Of a stretch of DNA of 64,000 nt, positions 8,951 through 16,803 are shown in pieces. Source of the DNA: Nonomuraea turkmeniaca. GTDB taxonomy: Bacteria > Actinomycetota > Actinomycetes > Streptosporangiales > Streptosporangiaceae. Position numbers and translations under genes: made by a program. Numbering within the stretch: position 1 is the first letter of the stretch; each line of letters opens with the position of its first letter. The stretch covers positions 1 through 64,000 of the forward strand of contig NZ_VCKY01000001.1 in NCBI RefSeq assembly GCF_005889735.1, in the 5' to 3' direction. Below the pieces are notes generated by a model. The model ran no database searches and was not told the origin of the DNA. It saw nothing but the letters and a program-made list of their open reading frames with translations.

Positions 8951-10816
8951 GTGCAGGAAATGACTCAGCCTCGGCTACTCGGAGGTCGTTACGAGCTCGA
9001 CGGTGTCGTCGGGCGCGGCGGCATGGCCGAGGTCTATCGCGCCCGAGACATCCGGCTGGACCGCATAGTCGCGATCAAGACCCTCCGCTCCGATCTGGCG
9101 CGTGACCACACTTTCCAGGCCCGGTTCCGCCGTGAGGCGCAGTCGGCGGCCTCACTGAACCACCCGGCCGTCGTCGCGGTTTACGACACCGGCGAAGACG
9201 CCACCGACGGCACGCCCGTGCCGTACATCGTGATGGAGTACGTCGACGGCCGGACGCTGCGCGACCTGCTGCGCCAGGACCGGCGGCTGATGCCCGAGCG
9301 GGCGGTCGAGCTGGTCGACGGCATCCTGCGGGCGCTGGACTACAGCCACCGCGGCGGCATCGTGCACCGCGACATCAAGCCGGCCAACGTGATGATCACC
9401 CGCGCGGGCGACGTCAAGGTGATGGACTTCGGCATCGCGCGGGCGATGGCCGACTCCGCGGCCACGATGACACAGACCGCGCAGGTGATCGGCACCGCGC
9501 AATACCTGTCGCCGGAGCAGGCGCGGGGCGAGCGGGTCGACGCGCGCAGCGACATCTACTCCACCGGCTGCCTGCTCTACGAGCTGCTGACCGGGCAGCC
9601 GCCGTTCACCGGCGACTCGCCGGTCGCGATCGCCTACCAGCACGTCCGCGAGGAGCCGATCCCGCCGTCGCAGATCGACCGCGACATCCCGCCGTGGGCC
9701 GACGCCATCGTGCTCAAGGCCATGGCCAAGGACCCGGCCCAGCGTTACCAGAGCGCGGCCGAGATGCGGGCCGACATCCAGCGGGCCATGTCCGGCATGC
9801 CGACCGACGCCCAGACGATGGCGATGACGAGCAACTACGGCCAGGGCACGCGCATGATGACGGCCACGCAGGCCGGCTCCGGCCCTGGCACGCAGCGCAC
9901 CAGCGCGATCCCGCCGTACGACTACGGTGATGGCGACGGCGGCGGGCGTGGCGGGCGGCGCCGGGCCTCCGGCGGCGGTGGCAACGGCGTCAAGACCGCG
10001 TTGTGGATCATCATTCCGCTGCTGATCATCGGCGCGTTCGTCACGGCCGGCTATCTGATATTCGGCGCGGGCAACACGGCGTCGGACACGACGGTGGCCA
10101 TTCCGTCCCTCGCCTCGCAGGAGCAGAAGTTCGCCGAGAGCCAGCTCACGGGCCTGGGACTCAAGGTCGAGGTCGTCAAGGAGCCCAGCTCCGACGTCGA
10201 CAAGAACACCGTCATCAGGACGGATCCCGCCCAGGGCACCAAGGTCGAGAAGGGCTCGTCCGTCAAGCTGTTCGTGTCCACGGGGCCGAAGAAGGTCAAG
10301 GTGCCGGACGGCCTCGTCGGCATGCAGCAGGCGGAGGCCATGCAGGCACTGGAGACCGCCGGCCTGCAGGGCACGGTCAAGACCAGGGTCTCCAGCAAGC
10401 CACAGGGCACCGTCGTCGCCACCAGCCCCAAGTCCGGGGAGGAGATCCAGGAGGGCGGCACCGTCACCCTCTGGGTGCCCAAGGAGCTCGGCGAGGTGCC
10501 TGACGTGCAGCAGCTCACGGTGGAGGACGCCACCGCCCAGCTCAAGGCCGCGGGCTTCCGCGTCAAGGTCACGGAGCAGCCCGACGAGCAGGCCGCGGGC
10601 ACGGTCATCCAGCAGAACCCGGGCCCGGGCACCAAGCTGGCGCCGAACACGACCGTGACGATCGTGGTGTCGACAGGTCCGCAGCAGCAGCCGACTGAGC
10701 AGCCGAGCGACCCGTTCCCCACCGAGCAGCCCACCGACCCGTCGGACGAGCCGACCGAGGACAACCCGATCGAGGACAACCCGATCGACGACGACCCCGG
10801 CGGCCTCGGCGGCTGA
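8951..10816 (+). CDS. pknB: PknB, PASTA-domain Ser/Thr protein kinase
   Basis: 621 residues (or 618 from ATG 8960). The kinase domain spans about 10-272 with GRGGMAEV, VAIKTL, HRDIKPANV, DFG and the GTAQYLSPEQ activation segment. A Gly/Arg-rich juxtamembrane stretch precedes one membrane helix (about 350-372). Three PASTA repeats follow (about 380-575), each ending in a VxLxVSTGP or similar strand, then an acidic Pro/Asp-rich tail. PASTA domains sense muropeptides or lipid II outside the cell. Three repeats is one fewer than the four of mycobacterial PknB. It is the last gene of the operon and is followed by a strong hairpin. Confidence 0.95.
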   Translation: MQEMTQPRLLGGRYELDGVVGRGGMAEVYRARDIRLDRIVAIKTLRSDLARDHTFQARFRREAQSAASLNHPAVVAVYDTGEDATDGTPVPYIVMEYVDGRTLRDLLRQDRRLMPERAVELVDGILRALDYSHRGGIVHRDIKPANVMITRAGDVKVMDFGIARAMADSAATMTQTAQVIGTAQYLSPEQARGERVDARSDIYSTGCLLYELLTGQPPFTGDSPVAIAYQHVREEPIPPSQIDRDIPPWADAIVLKAMAKDPAQRYQSAAEMRADIQRAMSGMPTDAQTMAMTSNYGQGTRMMTATQAGSGPGTQRTSAIPPYDYGDGDGGGRGGRRRASGGGGNGVKTALWIIIPLLIIGAFVTAGYLIFGAGNTASDTTVAIPSLASQEQKFAESQLTGLGLKVEVVKEPSSDVDKNTVIRTDPAQGTKVEKGSSVKLFVSTGPKKVKVPDGLVGMQQAEAMQALETAGLQGTVKTRVSSKPQGTVVATSPKSGEEIQEGGTVTLWVPKELGEVPDVQQLTVEDATAQLKAAGFRVKVTEQPDEQAAGTVIQQNPGPGTKLAPNTTVTIVVSTGPQQQPTEQPSDPFPTEQPTDPSDEPTEDNPIEDNPIDDDPGGLGG

Positions 10817-10834
10817 GGCAGCTCGCACAGGCGG

Positions 10835-10874
10835 AAAGGGCCGCCCGTTCCCCGCGTGGGACGGGCGGCCCTTT
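10835..10874. terminator. Bidirectional terminator hairpin after pknB
   Basis: Perfect 14-bp arms: AAAGGGCCGCCCGT at 10835-10848 and its complement ACGGGCGGCCCTTT at 10861-10874, with a 12-base loop that can pair further. A-run and T-run at the ends suit both directions. It lies between the convergent pknB and pabA genes. Confidence 0.88.
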
Positions 10875-10962
10875 GTTCGCTCATGACATGAAAGAACGCC
10901 CCCGCCGCTCGGGGGCAACGGCGGGGACGCTCACTAGGTAGTCGCCGGGCGCGCGACGTTCG

Positions 10963-11535
10963 TTACACGGTTCCGCGGAGCCAATTCTCAAGCAATGTGT
11001 AGCCATGTTCGGACAAGACCGACTCCGGGTGGAACTGGATGCCCTCGATGGGCGCCCTACGGTGCCGCAGGCCCATGACCACGCCGTCCGTCGTACGCGC
11101 GGTCACGTCGAGCACGTCGGGGACGGTCTCGGGCAACACGGCGAGCGAGTGGTAGCGGGTCATCCGCACCGGAGAGGGCAGCGTCTCGAACACGCCCTTG
11201 CCGTCGTGAACGATGTCGCTGGTCTGGCCGTGGAAGAGCTCGGGCGCGCGGGACACCGTGGCGCCGAAGGCGATGGCGATGGCCTGGTGGCCGAGGCAGA
11301 CGCCGAGCAGCGGCTGCTCGCGCACGGCCGCGTGGCGGACGAGGGGAACGCTGACGCCGGCCGCCTCAGGCGTGCCCGGTCCCGGGCTGATGAGCACGCC
11401 GTCGAAGCCGTCGGCGTCGCTCACGCGTACGTGGTCGCGTGGCCGCACGTCGCAGTCCGCGCCCAGCACACGCAGGTACTGGACGATCGTGTGGACGAAG
11501 CTGTCGTGGTTGTCCACGACCAGCACGCGGCTCAT
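10963..11535 (-). CDS. pabA: Glutamine amidotransferase, PabA/TrpG type
   Basis: 190 residues, the full length of a class I glutamine amidotransferase subunit. Motifs: VVDNHDSFVHTI at the N-terminus, oxyanion region ISPGPGTP, nucleophile elbow GVCLGHQAI (Cys about 79), and FHPES with the catalytic His and Glu near residue 168. It supplies ammonia for 4-amino-4-deoxychorismate or anthranilate formation. A gene of this kind next to pknB is conserved in actinobacteria and is usually annotated pabA or trpG; sequence alone does not separate the two. Its partner subunit is not in the window. Confidence 0.9.
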   Translation of the reverse strand: MSRVLVVDNHDSFVHTIVQYLRVLGADCDVRPRDHVRVSDADGFDGVLISPGPGTPEAAGVSVPLVRHAAVREQPLLGVCLGHQAIAIAFGATVSRAPELFHGQTSDIVHDGKGVFETLPSPVRMTRYHSLAVLPETVPDVLDVTARTTDGVVMGLRHRRAPIEGIQFHPESVLSEHGYTLLENWLRGTV

Positions 11536-11802
11536 TTCCTTACCGTCACCTCGTCGGGCGTCACCAAGGGCTCAAAAAGTGGAAAGACGACATACCAGAG
11601 TACGGCCACCGCGGCCTCTTCGGCTCGTCTCCCCCCACGACCTGCGGCGCAGCCCGCCTTCGAGCAGGTTGTCCGGGGATCGGGGGCGGCAGGGATCGCC
11701 ATGACGTGTGCGTGGCGACTATTCTGGACCCCGCTTCAACTAGGCTAAACAAAGAGCCTGCGGACGATCCGGATGCCCCAGGCCCTCAGCAGGAGTTATC
11801 CA

Positions 11803-12048
11803 GTGCCCAAGTCCAAGGCTCGCAAGAAGGCGGTCTACACGCCGCCGCAGAGGTCTCAGCAGGTCAAGGTCAGCCCCCGCTGGCTGGCGCCGACGATGGT
11901 CGTCGCGTGGATCATCGGTATCCTCTGGATCGCGGTGTATTACGTCGCGCCGCAGACGCCCTTCATCGGTGACCTCCAGAACTGGAACCTGTTGATCGGG
12001 TTTGTTTTCATCATCTTCGGTGTGGTTCTTTCCACCCGCTGGCGGTAG
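11803..12048 (+). CDS. crgA: CrgA, septation regulator membrane protein
   Basis: 81 residues. Start chosen at GTG 11803, seven bases after AGGAG (11791-11795), giving the family N-terminus MPKSKARKK; an in-frame ATG at 11773 would add ten unlikely residues. Two membrane helices (about 36-56 and 65-80) flank the short extracellular loop PQTPFIGDLQNWN. CrgA coordinates FtsZ and septal peptidoglycan synthesis in Streptomyces and mycobacteria and interacts with FtsQ, FtsI and RodA-type partners, so its place beside the wall operon fits. The 267 bases upstream hold no other supported gene. Confidence 0.95.
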   Translation: MPKSKARKKAVYTPPQRSQQVKVSPRWLAPTMVVAWIIGILWIAVYYVAPQTPFIGDLQNWNLLIGFVFIIFGVVLSTRWR

Positions 12049-12083
12049 TTCTTTCCACAGCTTTTTCCACACCCTGTGGGGGG

Positions 12084-12950
12084 TCAGACGGCGGCCAGGA
12101 TGGCCGACGCCCGCACCACCACAAGGACGGCCAGCAATGCCAGCGCTCCCGTGATCGCCAGGACCTGCCACAGGGTCTTGTTGTTCTTGGGGGCGTAGGC
12201 TATTGCTCCCGCCAGCAGCGAGCCGGTGATCAGACCGCCGATGTGGCCGGTCCAGCTGATGCCCGAGACCACAAAGGTGATCACCAGGTTGATCGCGATG
12301 AGCACGGCGATGCCGCGCACGTCCATGTTGAGCTTGCGGCCCACCACGAACACCGCGCCGAACAGGCCGAAGATGGCCCCGGACGCGCCGACCGTGGGCT
12401 GGTTGAGCGGGTCGAGCCAGAGACCGAGCACCGAGCCGCCGAGTGCGCTGATCAAGTAGAGCGCCACGTAGCGCACGTGGCCGAAGGCGCGCTCCAGGTA
12501 TGGGCCGACGACGTAGAGCGCCCAGCAGTTGAACAGGATGTGGAAGACGCCGCCGTGCACGAACGCGGCGGTGATCAGCCGGTAGTACTGGTCGAGCACG
12601 GCCACGCCGGCGGGCCACATGGCCAACTCCCCCGTGACCTCGTTGCCGGCGAGGTATTGGGCGCCGAAGACCAGGACGTTGATGACCAGGATGGTGTACG
12701 TCACGAACGGCGTGCGTACGACGCTGCCGCCGAACGTGGACTTGGCCTGGCGGACCCCGCGGTTGCCCTCGGCCACGCACTCGGGGCACTGGAAGCCGAC
12801 CGCCGCGTCGCGCATGCAGTCAGGGCAGATGGGACGGTCGCAGCGCTGGCAGCGAACCCAGGTTTCCTTGTCGGGGTGCCGGTAGCACGTGGGCACGGCC
12901 TCAGCCGGCTGCTCGGGCTGAGGGGGTGGGCTGGGCGGCTGGCTGGTCAT
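12084..12950 (-). CDS. Rhomboid-family intramembrane serine protease with N-terminal zinc-binding motif
   Basis: 288 residues from the ATG at 12950 (the frame is open further upstream but without homology). Residues about 20-60 contain a Cys/His cluster of B-box-like spacing (CYRH, CQRCDRPICPDC, CPEC). Six membrane segments follow. Rhomboid catalytic residues are in GASGAIFG (Ser near 187) and GHIGGLITG (His near 237). The zinc-module plus rhomboid layout between crgA and the cyclophilin gene is a conserved actinobacterial arrangement. Substrates are unknown. It is convergent with crgA, with only 35 bases between the stops. Confidence 0.9.
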   Translation of the reverse strand: MTSQPPSPPPQPEQPAEAVPTCYRHPDKETWVRCQRCDRPICPDCMRDAAVGFQCPECVAEGNRGVRQAKSTFGGSVVRTPFVTYTILVINVLVFGAQYLAGNEVTGELAMWPAGVAVLDQYYRLITAAFVHGGVFHILFNCWALYVVGPYLERAFGHVRYVALYLISALGGSVLGLWLDPLNQPTVGASGAIFGLFGAVFVVGRKLNMDVRGIAVLIAINLVITFVVSGISWTGHIGGLITGSLLAGAIAYAPKNNKTLWQVLAITGALALLAVLVVVRASAILAAV

Positions 12951-13142
12951 GACCGAAAGCCTATGGCTTGCACGGGCTTGCCGCGTGCCCGTACACCGCG
13001 CCCGGCCACCTGACGACCACGTACGCATCTGACGCCGCAGGAACCCCACCCGGCCAAGAACCAGGCGATGACCACATGGCGCCGCGCTCGTGTGAGCGCC
13101 GCGCGGTGACAGCGTGGGATGCGTGGCGGCGTGTCGGGCATC

Positions 13143-13164
13143 GGGCCCTCCGAGCGGAGGGCCC
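13143..13164 (-). terminator. Terminator hairpin downstream of the cyclophilin gene
   Basis: Perfect 10-bp arms GGGCCCTCCG (13143-13152) and CGGAGGGCCC (13155-13164) with a two-base loop, 18 bases past the minus-strand stop at 13182. No U-tract, usual for GC-rich actinomycetes. Confidence 0.7.
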
Positions 13165-13181
13165 GTCCCGTCAGGGCCCCG

Positions 13182-13718
13182 TCAGGCCTGGACGCGGTCG
13201 ATGGTGACCGACTCCAGGACCACGTCCTCCACCGGGCGGTCACGGCGGTCGACGCGGGTCTTGGCGATGGCGTCCACGATCTCCTGGCCCTCGATCACCT
13301 CACCGAAGATGGTGTGCTTGCCGTTGAGGTGCGGCGTGGGCACGACGGTGATGAAGAACTGCGAGCCGTTGGTGCCCTTGCCGAAGCGGATGCCCGCGTT
13401 GGCCATGGCCAGCAGGTACGGCCGGTTGAACCACAGCTCCGGGTGGATCTCGTCGTCGAACTCGTAGCCGGGGCCGCCGATGCCCTGCCCTAGCGGGTCA
13501 CCGCCCTGGATCATGAATCCGGAGATGACCCGGTGGAAGATCGTGCCGTCGTAGTAGCGGCCGGTGCTCTTCTCACCGGTGCCCGGGTGCGTCCATTCGC
13601 GGCCGCCTTCCGCCAGCTCCACGAAGTTGCGTACCGTTTTCGGGGCCTTGGTGGGGAAGAGTTCTACCTTGATATTGCCGCGATTGGTCTGCAGGTTAGC
13701 GATCAGCTTCTCAGCCAC
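13182..13718 (-). CDS. ppiA: Cyclophilin-type peptidyl-prolyl cis-trans isomerase
   Basis: 178 residues, single cyclophilin domain with no signal peptide, so cytosolic. Recognisable blocks are GTIFHRVISGFMIQGGDP (containing the catalytic-site Arg and Phe), GTNGSQFFIT and the LNGKHTIFGEV stretch. It catalyses proline isomerisation during folding. The gene lies directly upstream of the rhomboid gene on the same strand, the conserved order around crgA in actinobacteria. Confidence 0.95.
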   Translation of the reverse strand: MAEKLIANLQTNRGNIKVELFPTKAPKTVRNFVELAEGGREWTHPGTGEKSTGRYYDGTIFHRVISGFMIQGGDPLGQGIGGPGYEFDDEIHPELWFNRPYLLAMANAGIRFGKGTNGSQFFITVVPTPHLNGKHTIFGEVIEGQEIVDAIAKTRVDRRDRPVEDVVLESVTIDRVQA

Positions 13719-13875
13719 GAGACAGCTGCCCCCCTCTATGCACAGGGTTGGTTTGTAGTGTTTTGAGGACTATGGCCGTACGGCCTTCAGAGCCATCCTC
13801 CCATGGACGGCCATGATTGAGCGGCCCTGCCCAGGGAAGGTCAGGCTCGGGGCTCCAACGACAGGGGAGGTTGTC

Positions 13876-14376
13876 GTGTCCCTGACAATGAGAAGACGCC
13901 GCGTGGTCATCGAAGTACCAGCCACGTGGATGGGCCGCGTAAGGGCCCAGGCCGTGCGAACCGGCCACCGCATGGCACCGATGGCGGACCAGGCCAAGGT
14001 GGCCGCCGCCCATCGAATCGAAGACGCCCGCTACTGGGCGGCGCCGCGGATTGAGTCCGTGGCGCACGGGTTCGAGGACCAGGTCGCCCCCAGGGTCAGC
14101 CACATGCTGACCACGGCGGCCAGGAAGATCGACCCGACGCCCACGCGGTCGCGGCAGTGGCCGTTGCTCGTTCTCTTGACCGGGATTGCCATAGGAGCCA
14201 TGGGTTACATGGTCTACCGGCGCAATGCCCAGCAGTGGACCGAGCACATGAAGGAATCCGCCTCCGATGCCTCACGATGGGTCAACGAGAAGGCGGAACG
14301 GACCGCCGAGTCCGCGGACCGGATCGCGGCCAACGTGTCGAACAAGGCGGACGAGACATCCCGCAAGATGTCCTGA
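13876..14376 (+). CDS. Conserved actinobacterial single-pass membrane protein of unknown function
   Basis: 166 residues from GTG 13876, which is preceded at five bases by GGGGAGG; an earlier in-frame ATG at 13813 lacks a ribosome site. The N-terminal half is basic and amphipathic (two stretches of Ala/Arg-rich helix), then one membrane segment at about residues 97-116 (PLLVLLTGIAIGAMGYMVY), then a charged helical tail with repeated Ala/Glu/Lys residues (ESADRIAANVSNKADE) that could form a coiled coil. No enzyme motif seen. Similar small proteins occur near crgA and ppiA in related genomes. Function not assigned. Confidence 0.75.
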   Translation: MSLTMRRRRVVIEVPATWMGRVRAQAVRTGHRMAPMADQAKVAAAHRIEDARYWAAPRIESVAHGFEDQVAPRVSHMLTTAARKIDPTPTRSRQWPLLVLLTGIAIGAMGYMVYRRNAQQWTEHMKESASDASRWVNEKAERTAESADRIAANVSNKADETSRKMS

Positions 14377-14492
14377 TCTCGCCAGGAAGCGCGCCCTCGC
14401 CTTGTACGGGGGCGCGCTTCCCTTGTGCCCGCGTCCGTTGACTGTGCCCTCGTCCGTTGACGTTCCACCAAGCGCTTGCTACAACCGCGGTC

Positions 14493-15569
14493 ATGGCGCT
14501 GTCACCGCTCGACGACTACCCCATCCACCAGGCGGCCCAGGTCATGCGGCACGTGGCCACCTCCGACCGCAACTTCTACGACCGCTACTACTTCAACTGC
14601 CACGCCGGCACCGATGAGCTCATGCTGATCGTCGGCCTCGGCCAGTACCCCAACCTGGGCGTCACCGACGCCTTCGCCTGCGTACGGCACCGTGACCTGC
14701 ACCGCGTCGTCCGGGCCTCGCGCGAGCTCGGCGCCGACCGGATGGACACCGGGATCGGCCCCTTCCGCGTGGAGGTCGTCGAAGGGCTCAAGCGGCTCAG
14801 GGTGGTCCTGGAGCCGAACGAACATGGCCTGTCCTTCGACCTGCTCTGGGAAGGGACGATCCCGGCGACCCTCGAACCCCGGCACTTCCTGCGGTGGCAG
14901 GAGCGTGTGATGTTCGACTCGGTACGCCTGGCGCAGACCGGCCGCTGGTCCGGAAATATCAGGATCGGTGGGGAGGACATCCCGGTCACCCCCGACCGCT
15001 GGCAGGGCACCAGAGACCGGTCCTGGGGCATCCGGCCGGTCGGCGAGGCGGAGCCGCCCGGCATCCAGGCCAAGAACCCCGGCACGTTCTACTGGCTCTA
15101 CGCGCCGATGCAGTTCGACGACCACGCCATCCTCTGCATCGTGCAGGAGGACGAGCGCGGCCGCCGGCTGCTGGAGGAGGCCGTGCGCGTCTGGCCGGAC
15201 GGGCGGGAGGAGGAGTATCTCGGCCGGCCGGACTACCGCCCCGTCTATGCCCCCGGCACCCGGGACGTCGTCGAGGCCGTGATCACCTTCTCGCCGCCCG
15301 GCGGCAAGCCGTTCGACGTGCTCTGCACCCCGATCCTGCCGGTGCACCTCATGGTGGGCACCGGCTACGGGCTGGAGCCGGACTGGCGGCACGGCATGTA
15401 CCAGGGGCCCGGGCCCGTGGTGCAGGGCGTGACGTACCGGCTGCCCCACGACGCCGCCAGGATGTGGGGCCTGGTGGACGCCGTCGGGCGCTTCGAGTAC
15501 GACGGGCTCGTCGGCCACGGCCTCTTCGAGTACTGGGCGCTGGGGCCGCACCCGTCGTTCGCCGAGTGA
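14493..15569 (+). CDS. Conserved hypothetical protein, possibly AttH/CrtC-like fold
   Basis: 358 residues. ATG at 14493 is chosen because the protein becomes conserved-looking from MALSPLDDYPIHQAAQ; the upstream in-frame sequence is unsupported. The protein is soluble, rich in Trp, Tyr and Asp, without signal peptide or membrane segment. Repeated beta-strand patterns such as RWQGTRDRSWGIRP (about 170) and GSFEYWALGPHP-like ends resemble the AttH/hydroxyneurosporene-hydratase (CrtC-like) beta-barrel proteins that bind lipidic substrates; this resemblance is by eye and uncertain. It stands alone, convergent with the secreted-protein gene directly downstream (stops adjacent). Confidence 0.7.
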   Translation: MALSPLDDYPIHQAAQVMRHVATSDRNFYDRYYFNCHAGTDELMLIVGLGQYPNLGVTDAFACVRHRDLHRVVRASRELGADRMDTGIGPFRVEVVEGLKRLRVVLEPNEHGLSFDLLWEGTIPATLEPRHFLRWQERVMFDSVRLAQTGRWSGNIRIGGEDIPVTPDRWQGTRDRSWGIRPVGEAEPPGIQAKNPGTFYWLYAPMQFDDHAILCIVQEDERGRRLLEEAVRVWPDGREEEYLGRPDYRPVYAPGTRDVVEAVITFSPPGGKPFDVLCTPILPVHLMVGTGYGLEPDWRHGMYQGPGPVVQGVTYRLPHDAARMWGLVDAVGRFEYDGLVGHGLFEYWALGPHPSFAE

Positions 15570-16007
15570 CTACTCGGGCTTCTTGCAGACGATGGTGACC
15601 GCCTTGCCATGGCCGCCCTCGGGGGCCTTGCCGGCCTCCGGGGGCACGGGCAGACCCTCGGCGGGCTTGGCGGGAACGGCGGCCACCGCGTCGCCCTCGG
15701 CGAGCTCGACCTTCTTCACCATCACGGGCGGCTCGGCCCCTTCGGGCAGCTTCTCCGCGGGAACGGCACGCAGCTTCACCATTTCGCCCGGATCGACCTT
15801 CTTCGCCTCCCCGTCGGGGGCGACCACGACGCCCATCGCCTTGGCCGGCTCGGCCGCGGACAGCTCGATGGTCTTGCCGTCGCTGGTCGTGCACGTCACC
15901 TTGGCGCCCGCGGTGGATGGCGGCTCGTCGGCCAGGGCGGACCCGGCCAGGCCGGTGAGCGCGAGCGCGCAGACCGCGCCGAGCACCGCGAGACGTCTCT
16001 TGAACAT
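15570..16007 (-). CDS. Small secreted protein of unknown function
   Basis: 145 residues starting MFKRRLAVLGAVCALALTGL, a Sec signal peptide with likely cleavage after ALA-DEP near residue 27. The mature part is acidic and Lys-rich, with two cysteines (VTCTTSDGK near 38 and IVCKKPE at the end) that may form a disulfide. No catalytic motif. It is divergent from the response regulator gene and shares its 124-base promoter region, so it may be a target of that two-component system; that is inference. Confidence 0.75.
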   Translation of the reverse strand: MFKRRLAVLGAVCALALTGLAGSALADEPPSTAGAKVTCTTSDGKTIELSAAEPAKAMGVVVAPDGEAKKVDPGEMVKLRAVPAEKLPEGAEPPVMVKKVELAEGDAVAAVPAKPAEGLPVPPEAGKAPEGGHGKAVTIVCKKPE

Positions 16008-16059
16008 GGGTTCTCCTCACTGGGATCGGTCGAACGTTCCCGAGACTGGCCTGCCGTAC

Positions 16060-16097
16060 CTGAAGCGACACTGAAGAGCCCCTAAATGATCTTCAGG
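16060..16097. promoter_or_regulatory. CTGAAG direct repeat in the divergent promoter of the two-component system
   Basis: CTGAAG occurs at 16060-16065 and 16071-16076, an 11-bp period on one helix face, and in inverted form (CTTCAG) at 16091-16096. Tandem hexamers with this spacing are typical OmpR-family binding sites. It lies between the secreted-protein gene and the response regulator gene. Confidence 0.4.
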
Positions 16098-16131
16098 CTG
16101 GCTTTAGGTGACCTGAGAGAACCTGGACGGT

Positions 16132-16803
16132 GTGCGAGTCTTACTGGTGGAGGACGAGGAGCGGCTGGCCGACCTGATCAAGGGCGGCCTGGCGGGCGAG
16201 GGCTTCGCCGTGGACGTGGCCCACGACGGGCGCGACGGGCTGTGGATGGCCACCGAGAACACGTACGACGTGATCGTCCTGGACGTCATGTTGCCGCGGA
16301 TGAACGGGTACGCGGTCTGCGCCCGGCTGCGCGAGGCGGGCGACTGGACGCCGATCATGATGCTCACGGCCAAGGACGGCATCTACGACGAGGCCGAGGC
16401 GCTCGACAACGGCGCCGACGACTACCTGGCCAAGCCGTTCTCGTACGTGGTGCTGCTGGCCCGGCTGCGCGCGCTGGTGCGGCGGGGCGGGCGCGAGCGG
16501 CCGGTGGCGATCAGCGTGGGAGACCTGGTGATCGATCCGGCCGGGTTGCGGTGCCGCAGGGGCGAGGTGGGGATCGGGCTGACGCCGAAGGAGTTCGCGG
16601 TGCTGCACGCGCTCGCGCGGCGGCCCGGCGAGGTGGTCTCCAAGAGCGAGCTGCTGGCCCAGGCCTGGGACTTCTCCTATGACGGCGACCCGAACATCGT
16701 CGAGGTCTACATCAGCGCCCTGCGCAGGAAGATCGATGTGCCGTTCGGCCGGACGACGCTCATGACGGTTCGCGGGGCCGGCTATCGGCTGGAGGCGGTG
16801 TGA
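16132..16803 (+). CDS. OmpR-family response regulator
   Basis: 223 residues. Receiver domain 1-115 with acidic pocket VEDEE, phospho-acceptor Asp about 51 in VIVLDVMLPR, Thr/Ser in MLTAKD and Lys in LAKPF. C-terminal winged helix (about 128-222) with the OmpR pattern LTPKEFAVLHALARRPGEVVSKSELL. GTG start, no leader. Its stop overlaps the histidine kinase start (GTGTGA), so the pair is coupled. The signal is unknown. Confidence 0.93.
   Translation: MRVLLVEDEERLADLIKGGLAGEGFAVDVAHDGRDGLWMATENTYDVIVLDVMLPRMNGYAVCARLREAGDWTPIMMLTAKDGIYDEAEALDNGADDYLAKPFSYVVLLARLRALVRRGGRERPVAISVGDLVIDPAGLRCRRGEVGIGLTPKEFAVLHALARRPGEVVSKSELLAQAWDFSYDGDPNIVEVYISALRRKIDVPFGRTTLMTVRGAGYRLEAV

Noticed and set aside
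9152..10918. 588-codon open frame on the minus strand across pknB
   Set aside because: It is antisense to an unmistakable PASTA kinase, contains Arg/His/Leu-rich low-complexity sequence and no domain; typical of long chance frames in high-GC coding DNA.
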